Of a DNA stretch of 64,000 nucleotides, positions 40,397 to 51,452 are shown piece after piece. The DNA comes from Dipetalonema caudispina (taxonomy: Eukaryota > Nematoda > Chromadorea > Rhabditida > Onchocercidae). The first letter of the stretch is position 1. The number at the start of each line of letters is the position of its first letter. The position numbers were made by a program, and so were the translations under genes. Location: NCBI GenBank assembly GCA_013365325.1, contig JABVXV010000118.1, positions 104,533 to 168,532 of the forward strand, read 5' to 3'. The notes under the pieces are model-generated. The model saw only the letters and a list, made by a program, of their open reading frames with translations. It was not told the DNA's origin and ran no database searches.

Positions 40397-41695
40397 ACCT
40401 GAAATAATAATAATAATATCACTGCAAATACCTATATTGATGACATTATCATGTCTGAAATTATAAATATCACTTGAACATCCGCTGTGAAACAGTCGGA
40501 TGTTACCGAGATGAAATCCCAATCCGAATACTATCCCCTTGCCGTATTTCCGAATTCATTTCCGCACTCATTTCGCATTTTTTTCCTGAATGTCAACTGA
40601 ATATCTGTTTTCTTTCACGTGTTATATAAAACATAACAAATTTCGTCTTTTTCCATAACATTAACGCTTAAGAATACATTTGAAACATTCACCCTCCTTT
40701 TAACAAAACAAATGTCACTTCTTCCCTTTAATCAATGACTACACCTCATTTCTCTTAGCACATCATCGCTTGTTGAAGTAAACAACAGTTGTAAATAAAA
40801 CAGTATAATAATAGATGACAATCTATTGTATATATTAGAATGATAAGATCACATTAATAGAATAGTACAAAAATCAATGGAAAAGTACCATCTTTACTTC
40901 TTTCTAATCAAATTATCCTTCATCATAATAATCGAAAATGAGTTTTTCCTGAGTAAATTTCCAATCAAAACCTCTCTCATAGCTCATTTATTATCATCAT
41001 TATCACTAAGAGAACTTGCTGTTTTTCTTATGTCACTGTCAAAGTGTCATATTTCGCTATGAGCGACTTTGATATCTTGGTCGGATTCCAGATATAGTCA
41101 AAGAATTGTCTTGTTGTGGTTCTGTTTATGTGTGTGGGTATGTTACATTCGTGTAAAGGTCATGTAGGTGTCACGCGGTGTCACGTGAGTGACCTCACTG
41201 CTGTTCACATCTTTGAGAGATATGGGGAAGGCCTTAGATATCGGAGGATAATCTCCAGGTAGTTCCACTAGTACTAGGGAATACCATATAATTTTCATCG
41301 ATGTAATGACTTGTTGACGATAGCAAATGCTTACCTGTCAATGAGAGTACTGCCAATCAATGACTTTCTATGCATCACAATTTATCGAATTGGGAAATGA
41401 GCTTTGATGCATCAAGCAGCATAGTTTCTTGATGAAAACAGCCTGGAAAACCTGTAAATTTATATAATGGCAGGTTGCTCTGAAGCTCACTCACGTACGA
41501 CTGTCGTTTGGTGTGTAAAATGAGAGACACGTTATGTTCATGTTAATCAGGCGAAATGACATGAAATATTGTTAAATGTAGTGTATTATCATGAATTGCT
41601 TCATTGTTTGCTTACTGCATGTTGATTGCAGGTTAATTTGCTGCTGTATATGCTGGATATGAGACAGAGTTGTTACTGGAGAAGAGATAACAGTA
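40397..41695. other. Divergent promoter region, DPAGT1/NADAR
   Basis: Separates two head-to-head genes. Contains a comparatively GC-rich block near 41100-41230 with repeated GTGTCACG and an E-box palindrome. No exon chain recognised; the plus frame at 40877-41062 has no features. Confidence 0.55.
41180..41189. promoter_or_regulatory. Extended E-box (CLEAR-like) site
   Basis: GTCACGTGAG contains the palindrome TCACGTGA, one base from the GTCACGTGAC consensus bound by TFEB-type bHLH factors (HLH-30 in C. elegans). It lies between the divergent DPAGT1 and NADAR genes. A partial copy, GTGTCACG, sits 10 bases upstream. Function is inferred from motif and position only. Confidence 0.35.
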
Positions 41696-44600
41696 ATGAC
41701 AAATATTGTTACAACCGAAAGCGGTGAAAAATTCACCCTATTCTTCACTATACGTAGTCCATTTTCCAACTTTCATCCCTGTCGTTTTACAGTACTTGAA
41801 GATGTCGGTAACGGGAAACCGGAAGAAAGATGGTACTATTCCACTGAACAGTACTACATGTTAGTATTTTTTTCCATCAAAGTAAACTAAAAGATTTTTG
41901 AAATGAATTGGTATGAATCTCAACTTTCGACTTTTGCTGTGTTTAATTGAATCCATCGAGAGTTGGAAGGATGTACGCGAAAAATCCAACTTTTGAAAAA
42001 TAGCCTGTATGTGTATGTGTTTTGTATGAAAAGTGGTTGGTGTCATGGCAAGTCTATTCTGAAGGGATATAAAATTGCTGCCACTGAGACTTATCTCTTC
42101 GACTAGCTAAGCAGCCGTGAAACCAAGTGTTGTGGCGATTTATTTGCATATATCCTTTCTTTCTATCCACGCCGGATGAACCTGGTTCATATGATGTGAA
42201 GGACGTAACTCCATTTGCAAAGCAAAACAAATTTATGCCTAATCAAAAGATTGCTTGCAATTTGAGAATAGATAAAGCGAGGATAGATAAAATGTATTAT
42301 TGCAGGTACCATAAAGCGCTTTCTGCTGGAGATAGTGAAACAGCGGAACAAATAGCGAATGAACGCGATGCGCGAAAAATCAAAATGATTTCACGTAACA
42401 TCAAGAATTTTGAACGCGAAGCGTTCGTTTAAATTTCACTCAAGAAATGATTTTGATTTTAATAGCCAGTGTTTATTAACATCAATAACGAGCAAGAATT
42501 AACCTGCTAAGATAATTGCTAACTGTAGTTTAGTTTATACTTGCAGAATATTCTTTCCGTTACTGCGCTATTTCCAAATACTTTCCAGTTCCTCCAGCAT
42601 ATATAACGATGTAGGTGGGATGAAGTTCAGTTCTTCAAATTATATTGTTCTTCAGTAACAATTAAGTTCGTTGATGACAATTAAGTTCATTGGTGCGAAA
42701 ATTTAAATTGGTTTAGGCAGTTTCAAACTTCATGCCTTGTTACCTATTGGTTTTGATTTATTTTTATTATAAATTAGGTGGAACAGAATAAGTAGCGATG
42801 TGATGAGAAGAGGAAATTTTGCCAAATATACGCAGAACCCATTGTTACGGAAGAAGCTGTTTTACACATACGGTAGTACGCTAGTGGAATGTTCACCTAC
42901 AGATCTTGAATGGGGGATTGGTAGGTTTTTTTTCTGGGGATGTTAATTTTAGTTTTTAATCAAAATTGGGGTCAAGAAGTTTTCGGAATAATTTTTACCA
43001 ATACTGACAACGGAAAGCATGTTTAGATTAGATCCATTGTTATAATATTTCAGGTTTAGACATCAATGAACCGGATGCACTAAGTCCATCAAAATGGAGA
43101 GGGAAAAATAAACTTGGCCAAATCTTGACTGAAATCCGTGAAGAACTTTTATTAAAGCCAGAATATGCACAGGAGGTTACTTGATTATCTGCTCATTTAA
43201 ATTTCATTTTAATTATTTCGGTAGGCGAATTTATTTCTGCTTAATAGGTAGTCGTACTGTTAACATGAAGAGAACTAATCCTGTTTAGTGTTAGTCAGTC
43301 TTATAATATTCGAAAAATTTAGTAAAATACATTTCCAGGTAAGTGATATCTTGTCAATGTTGGAGAATTTCGATAGCTTCAGCCGGCAATTTTTTCTTCC
43401 TCCAAAACCTCCAGTTCAGCAGTGTAGCTGTCCTTCATCTGGTGAATATGATAGAGATCATGAGAAGAGACGGAGTCTACCCTCTGCGGAAATTGATCGA
43501 ACAACTGATGGAAATCGTGATAAGCGTTACAGTTTACCATCATACCCATGTGCAGAACGATCTGAAAACATTCCTGATTCTGGTTCAGTAAGTCGCATAT
43601 ATATTTTTTTTAAACTTTAGTATTTTGTAATTCTTGACTTTTAAAATGTGTTAATTTGCAGCGAAATGCTTCTATTACAAACGTAGAAAATGGCAGTTCC
43701 ACAACACATCGAGAAGGGTATTCCCGGCCAGCTCGATCAACTAGAAAACGTAGTTATCATCGTACACCAAGCTATGACCGAGATTTTAGGCGACACAGGT
43801 GGTTTAAAAGTTCACTTAAAAAGAACACTATGGAATTGATTGATGTTATTGAATATTTAATGCGTTTAATTTTTTACTGATTGCAATTTACTTTTCTTCA
43901 ACACTAGTTCTAAATCCACAGCAAAGTCAAGTACTTGAGATATTTCGAGGGATAGAATAAGGAGAAAGTTCCAGCGACGATTCAAGGGATCGCAAAAAGA
44001 CCGGTTCTCGATCAGAAAAGAGAAGAGATGCTTCCAGCAGTAGTAGATCCCGTTATGGCACGCAGTCTCGCTCTGGCAGGGATCGCAGTAGTTCTGAAAG
44101 CGATCGCGAATCTAGCAGGTTGAGCATTTCTGTATATTAAGCTGCAATAGCATACGTTGTGTCCAGATAAAAGGCCGCAGATGAGAAACTGAACTGCTTG
44201 TCATTGGTTCCAGAAGGTACAACTGAATGAAAGGACTATGTAAAGAAGCATTATAACGAAGGATTGTTGGAAATCTTATCAGTTAATTGTCTTCATACAA
44301 GAATCCCTATACTTTGTGAATTCAATAATTCCTTAGATTTAGGAAAAGACAGCGAAGAATTGGGATAACTGTTGATAGCAATCGCTTGGCGTCATGTCGA
44401 CGTGTAAGTCTAATAAGAAAATCTCTTTTGTTCTTGTTGTTCATAAAGAAATAATTATTCATGTAATTCATTCGCTACGGTATGTAACTTAATTCATACC
44501 TGACACAGCTATCTTTTTAAATGAAATTTATGTCTCTATCAGTCAATAACTGGGTTCTGTTTGTAAAAGTAGTCTTGTTAACTTCGAATTCTTGGTTATT

Positions 44601-45131
44601 ATTCATTGCTGATGCGCACAACTCAGTTCAGCTTGGTTCAACTTAATATAAGATTTAACTTAATTATATGTTTAAGCATCATGACTGCGATGTAAGCTCA
44701 TCTAGTAGTGAAGAAAGTTCAAGTTCGTTGGGTGGAATTGATGTTGAAATGGTAAAGAAAGCGTTTGAGGATCCTTTCAAAAGTTTGTTGGAAAGGCTTC
44801 GCAATAAAAAGTGTGGCATGTGGGAGCACTGTAAGTACATTTATAAATATAAGTTTTGTTTGTTTTTCGTCCGTCAACATTTACATGTTATAGAAGGCCC
44901 TTCATGTAAAATAACTGGGGGTATAGAAATTGTTTGTATTTCAAAAAATTATATTTAAGCATTGTTTAGGTTATGCGAATTTAGATAGCTTAGAGTTGGA
45001 GTGCAGAAATTTGTTTAAGCTGTATTTCATGTTTCAGTAGCGATCATTATGTTTCATTTTTCTTATTATTTTTTATAGATGCTGCAGAGAGTAGTCGCGA
45101 TATTAATGGAGCGATCCCAAGTGATGATTGA
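41696..45131 (+). CDS. NADAR-domain protein with Arg/Ser-rich tail
   Basis: Ten exons (41696-41859, 42306-42422, 42778-42920, 43054-43175, 43339-43587, 43662-43798, 43969-44118, 44343-44403, 44677-44830, 45079-45131) total 1350 nt, or 449 residues. Residues about 15-180 form a complete NADAR (YbiA-like) domain: SPFSNFHPCRFTV, YYSTEQYYMYHKALSAGD, ISRNIKNFEREAWNRISSDV, LEWGIGL and GKNKLGQILTEIREEL. Bacterial NADAR proteins act as N-glycosidases on riboflavin-pathway intermediates, and some remove ADP-ribose from guanosine. The remaining part is disordered: Arg/Ser-rich (KKTGSRSEKRRDASSSSRSR), then a Ser run and an acidic C-terminal helix (VEMVKKAFEDPFKSLL). This tail resembles nuclear RS-type proteins. 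The acceptor at 43968 is the weakest junction. Confidence 0.9.
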
Positions 45132-46685
45132 TTGAAGTCGTTTCGTCAATTCATATAATTTTGGTAGAGATAGTCTTTCTGGTCTTTTTCTATGTGGTTT
45201 TTAGCACCTTTTATTATTAATTCTTTGTAGTAGGCATAAGTCTGCCGAAAATTTGTCAGTAATTTCAGATCCATTGCATTCACTGTAAACAATTATTGAA
45301 GAATTGCTTTTATTTTAAAATCTTTGAAAAAATTCAAAGTTTGAAATACTATTTTCGACATTGACTTTTTTGCTAAACATCTGAATAATTTCTTTACAAC
45401 AATATTACCGCTGCCACTTAATCCGTACCGCGCTTGTCCGGGCTATAATGTAGGTAGGGCTCTGCAAGGAACAGTTAAAGGGTACAGTTTCAGTCAGGCT
45501 AGTCTGTCTAATTTGCTTAAAGCCTGAAGATTTTCTGGCACCAGTCATATGGTAGCATGGAATTTTTTTTAGTGTATCTTACCATGCTGCGACATTGCCC
45601 GGTCGTTTTCTGTACCTCACTGCGGTATGGTATTCAGGTCAGTTCTATTAAAATTTAGTTTATTAAACCGGATAATACTTTTTTTTCTCCAAATTACTGT
45701 TAAATTCTAAAAAAAAAAAATTCTTGTATAATTGTTGTTGAATTTGAAGAGAAAGTTTTTTACATGTAATTTTCCAGTAGAAAGTGTCTACCTGTGCTGC
45801 TATAATTTGATATGTTTTGCACATGAAAAAGTTTGTCGAGCATCGTGCCTGTTGTGAATCTTTTTAGTTGTTTTTAAACTTTGTTTTTGATGTTTACCTT
45901 GTAACAACTTTTGCACTTTTTATTTTACAAGTTGTGTATTTCAGCCTATCGACCAAGCCGGTGATTTACAAATTTTTTCTTACACTCCAGAGGGTTTATA
46001 TAATCATTTTCTGCTATATATCTCATTGCTTCATTTTATAATAGATTCTTAATATATTGCTTTTCTCTTAGTCATCATCATTACAGCATAATATCGGATG
46101 AGGTATTGGTTGATGACTGTGGTAATAATAATCGATAATTGACAGTGATCTCACGATGTCCTTCCTCCTCAGGCCATTGTTTTTATTTTTTAAACAAGAA
46201 AAATATTCGTCCTTTTGTCATTTTTCATTTTTAAACAGTGTATCTTTGCATTTTATAGTTGCAGCTCATGTACATGAAATGAACTGAATAAAGATATGAT
46301 GGAATTCGTCTTTCTTCTCTCGACATTAAATTTCTTGTTCATTTACTTGAAGTAGTAAGTTTGAGAATTGATTCTTCTGTTGAATTATCCGGAAAACGGC
46401 TTCTTCGGCCCTGGCTGAATTTTTTTTGAACTTTAGTTACAGCTGAGTAGTTGTGTGTGATTGTTAGGTGTTTTTGCTCTTAAAGGATTTTACCATAAAA
46501 CGCTAACAATGATTCTGGGAAATGAGCCCAGCCTTATTTCGTTTAAATTTAATACTGACTCATATGACGACACTGTAGTGAAGATATTTATTATCAACTG
46601 AAATGACTACAGGGAAATAAAGGTTCCCACAAAGATGAAACGAAATAAGAATGATGACGATATCTCATACTAGGTTATCCTGTCA
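45132..46685. other. Convergent 3' region
   Basis: Between the NADAR gene and a minus-strand gene. Holds a locally GC-richer block at about 45420-45640 that contains a 9-bp stem-loop (45552-45560 with 45582-45590). No coding signal. AATAAAG near 46285 may be a polyadenylation signal. Confidence 0.5.
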
Positions 46686-49012
46686 TTAGTAATTCATGGC
46701 TCTCACAAACCTATCAATATATGCAAATGTGTTGGCATAATGTCGGACAAGATATTCGAGCTTTTTGAACAGTAGGATATTTTTATCGTCACATTCCACA
46801 AATAGTCTTCGTTTCCCATTCACGAAACATTCTTGTACTGGTAGATGCCTACAATTAATATTATTCTCAAACATATAAATATTACTATCCATTTCGTGTG
46901 TGCAACAAAATCATTTAATTGTTTTCATTTGCATTTGATGAATTTAAATATTAATTCAGCGTTTAGGAACCGGAAAGAAATGAAAAATGAAATGAAATTT
47001 TCCGAGGCAATACATATTCTTTCATCACTTATACGAAGATATAAAGTAGATTGATTACCTGTACTCCAAATCATTGTTTACAAAAATGATATATAGAGGT
47101 GCATAATGTTTCAAATTGTCTAAATTACTGACATTTTCCGGTAGCTAAAGTTCATTGTTTCAGATTTCTCTTTTAAAGTATATGAAAACAAATTGAGGTA
47201 ATAATAGGTAGGCTAAGACCGAACAGAAATATGAGTCATTCTATTCAGTTTGCATAGCATCATCAAACCTTTTTGGAAGTAATTTAACTATCTATTATTT
47301 GACTAAGTAATACTTCACCTCATGATATAGACGAAAGTTTTGAGCAACTCCTTTCATTGGAATAGAAGCTGATCGTGATCTTTGTCCAAGGTAAAACCTG
47401 AAAATAGAAATATTGCCAAACATATCGTTATAGATCAATAGCATACATTATCGGATTTCTTTCAGGAATAGTTGAGTAAAACGTAAAGACATAATGAAAT
47501 TATTTGACCTGGATAAAACTTCCAGTTTCTTTTCAGCATTTTCTGGAAACATCTCCGCTGCATTATTTTCAAGCAATGGTTCCTGTCGAATTGATAATTC
47601 ATTACTTAATGTTTTCTATCAAAATATTTGTAGAACATAATTCGTGCAAAATTTTATGTGATAATATTTTATATAAGCTGATCATATATTGTTGAATTGT
47701 TTTCAAAGAAAAGAAGAGAAAAGTGAAAATGGAACTCACCGCTGTCTTCTCCATCAGATCATTGCATCTTACAAAAATGTTATCATACTGATTATTCGTG
47801 TATCGGCTTGTTTGATCACTGAGAAGAAGTTATAATCGGAAATACGATGGAAATTGAAAAGAATTAATAATTCATTTCTCTTCGAATCTTGATATATGCA
47901 ACTGCACAAAAAATTAAAAAGAAAAAGAAAATTAAGCAGAAATTTGCTTGATTCAATTTAGTTTAATTTAAAGTAAATGAAGCATCTCCTACTTATTAGT
48001 TGCATAACTTTCCTTTGATTTCGAAATGGTTGAACTTGCTGGCGTAGTTTTCATCTTCAATATCAAAATTCAGGATAGATAAAAGGAAAATCTCTTAAAG
48101 ACTTGGATCATGATTTATAATGCCACTACTCAGGTGACAAATCTTCTCAAGTGTTAAAAATTAAGACTTTATTAACTTTTTTCAAAATATCTCCGTTTTC
48201 TTTTTTTATAATTTAATTAAATACCCAGTTTGTGGCTTGGCCAAACTGACCGATTAGCTCAGATATCGGCCACAATGAAGAAATTTTCTTTTTGTCAAAT
48301 TTCTGGAAATTACATTAATGAAACTAAAGGACTCGATACTCGCTTACAAGTATCTGATAAGAACTTCTACGAAGATAGAAATGGTATCAGGATGCCGCAG
48401 AAGTAATCGTTTTATAGAAACAAGTCATGTGACAATTAATAATTGTATAAATTCATTTGTTCGATAGTTTCAAAATATAAATGCCATTTCAAAAAGAATA
48501 TTAATCTTTTACGGTTTTCATTAAGTTTACTCATTTGCAGAGTAATTCTCTCAAGATACTATCAATCATTTAGCGCTTAAAACTATTTAGTTAGATTTTC
48601 TTCACAACTAAAATATTTCGACATAGCAAATTTTGTGCATATTTCACGGAATTCTTACTTGATTATAGTATTCACTGCATTTAAAGCCATGTTTGCAACA
48701 AGTTATTGATTCGTTTGTACAAAAAGCTATAAAAGTATCGATCTTTGATAAGAAAATCTAAGTGCAAATGATTTTTTTGGATGATTTTACCAAATTTAAA
48801 ATTAAATAGAAACGCAAATTATATGTAAAACTGCAAAATGGAAGACAGTATTAACGGAAGATTGAGGGATATAATTCACCAAGTTCTGCAGATGGCTGAG
48901 ATTCATCTGAATTAACTGTGCTTTCATAAAGTGGCCTCTGACCTATTTCACTTGGCGATGCCATCACTTTACGCTGCTTACGCCATTTAATCATCATATC
49001 CTCTTTTGTCAT
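46686..49012 (-). CDS. Unknown 192-residue protein
   Basis: Six exons (48880-49012, 47993-48038, 47740-47818, 47509-47582, 47314-47397, 46686-46848) close to 579 nt. All junctions are GT-AG; phases alternate 1, 2, 0, 2, 2 and only this chain stays open, which supports the model. The acceptor at 48039 is weak. The N-terminus is basic (MTKEDMMIKWRKQRKVM), the middle is Ser/Asn-rich and disordered, and a basic patch follows (LGQRSRSASIPMKG). The C-terminal 54 residues look folded (KHLPVQECFVNGKRRLFVEC, LLFKKLEYLVRHYANTF). No signal peptide or membrane span. No family recognised; the C-terminal part is the best query for a remote-homology search. Confidence 0.7.
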
Positions 49013-51452
49013 TTTTCTTCAAAAAGAAAAAAAAATTTAACAATAAAAAACTGAAAAAAAAAGAACAAATCGATTAGTTTCAAAACTGAATTTACAATAT
49101 GACAATGGAATTGAAACAATTTCAGACAACGTTCAAGAGAACAATTTTCATTCGAGAATTCCTCACCTTCTCGGATAACTTCTGTTTGAAACGACTACCT
49201 TGGAAAGTAATAAGTGAATCAATGATATCATTTCTTCCACTAATAATTCTTTTATAATTTTTCAGGAGTCTTTCGGTTGATTTTTTTCTAAGATTTAAAA
49301 TTGATTTATTTAAGTACAATGAGAATCCAACAATGATAGCATTTAATCGAATTTTTCGCAATTTTCACTGCTATAGAAAATGAATTAATGAAATGTGTAA
49401 CTGTCACTGAACATGCATACATTTTTGGCTCAGTTATGATAAAGTTAAGAAATAAGTCCTATTTCGAGAGAAGACCTTTAGCATTCTTCATTAACCGATT
49501 ATATGATAACGTTACAGTTGTCGTTCATTTCCTTTTTTTGAAAATTACTAATTTTATGAAATTTGTCGAATTAATTGAAAGAGTTGCTTTTTATCATTTA
49601 TAATTTCGAAATTCACTTTCCCTGAGATGTTAGAATTATAAAAAATTTTTCACAAATCTATATCTCAGTTGTTGTTTGATAAATTTGTTTCATTTGACGG
49701 ATGTGTCGGATCAAATTCTTCAATTTTGTGCTTCTTACTTCATCGATTCTATTTAAATAAGCAATATTCTCATTTTTCTTCTATCCTTACTCCTGTGTTC
49801 TTCTCCTACGTCAATCTTTCACTGTTTATTACCACAGTCTCTCAATTCAATCATATTTGTTGTACACCACGTGAAAACATCAAAATGCTTTCAATAACAA
49901 ATAAAGGTGAAATGAATGGAAATGCTATTGAAAAGCCCGAATTACAGCTGAAAAAACAAATTTTTCGTCATATCGGTCACATCTGCTCATAAATTGATAT
50001 ACCTATAATAATTGAACAATTACAGCATAAATTTTAATTTGATTTTAAGCGAAGTAAATTTAGGATATAACTAAGGTATGGATAACAGCGCCGAAATTAC
50101 CATGATTCAATTACTGCAGAGTGCTACAATCTTCATTCTTCGATGAGTTAAAGAAAAAAAAAAAGTTAGAGTAATTAAATTTGATATTAACTTGTGGTTG
50201 CAACTTTTGCTTCTTTCGTTTCTGATAAGTTGCAGCAATTAGTGAATCATTCGACCGCTTTTTTTTTTCTTTTTTTTGCACCAATAGTGTTGTCATTATC
50301 ATACTGTTTTTAGAAGTGAAAAAAAAAAAAAAAAAAAAAAAAGACAACAGAAAAAATATGCTTAGCATTGATGAGTAGAAAAGAAAGAATCAAAGAAGTT
50401 ATGATAATTTGTTTCTAGGAATGGTACCAATGAAAGGTGACAAACAATATACTTAAACAATAATAGTAAGGAACATTAGCATAAGGTTTTTTGCAACTGT
50501 CTCATATTATTATCTGATTGTTATAAGAAAGAAATTTTGCAGAAACCTTGGAAAGGTATATAACATTTGAGGAGTATAATTTTAATGTTGAAGTACAGAT
50601 CTCCCTGTAGGAGATCTGATTGCATATTATATTGGATTACTTCTCGTAATCTGTTACTATCTATCTTCCAAGGTTCCAAAAAGATTACCGTGATATTTGT
50701 CATGAAACTTATTAAATTTTAATGATAGAACAATGAAAAAACAAAAATGTATTTTGAGCAAACTTTTGAAATTACATACCTTTACAACCACCTCTAGGAA
50801 CTCCGATCATAGAAAATTTTGTATTTAGATGATTTCAACCGATTTCTAGTCAGATGATGCAATTCACTGTTCAAATCAAATAATTCGAAACTGTAAGTTA
50901 ATGTGAAATCAAAGTTATTTTGCCGCATTTAATCGAAGAGAGTTATATGCAAATTTAAGCATGCAATAAGGATGCTAAAATATGCAATAATTAATTGTAG
51001 ATCATAAACGATTTTGAGTGGTTGAGTTCATCAATTTTACAAATTTCGCATTGAAACATTTTCAAAGTTTCAATAAATACAAACCGCTCATAACCTATTC
51101 TATTTTATATTTAATATTAGAAAATTTCACTAAAATGCATAACATCATTCTGGTGGTAACGTTTGCTAAAAATTGCAAAAAAAAAAGATATAATTTTTGT
51201 GTTCAATTATTAAATTTGAGATACATTTAACAGTTTGTTCATCTAATCAAAATTACGAAAGACCAATTAAACTTTTTTTTACAGGCGTGAAAATTTGAAT
51301 AGTAAGCTCATACAGTTTTAATAATGCACAACAAACAAAAAATTTCACATGCTTTGTACAAATATGCAAAATTATGATTTGTTATATTATAATAGATTAT
51401 AAAATTGAAAAAATGAAGTTCAATTCTGAACTTAAATACGAAATTTAGATGA
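49013..51452. other. Intergenic with A-rich runs
   Basis: No exon chain on either strand. A run of about 25 A at 50318-50342 generates a false Phe-rich minus frame. Plus-strand frames at 49388-49992 have no domain. Confidence 0.5.

Noticed and set aside
50111..50368. Phe-rich 85-codon minus-strand frame
   Set aside because: Created by long A runs; no splice context or domain.
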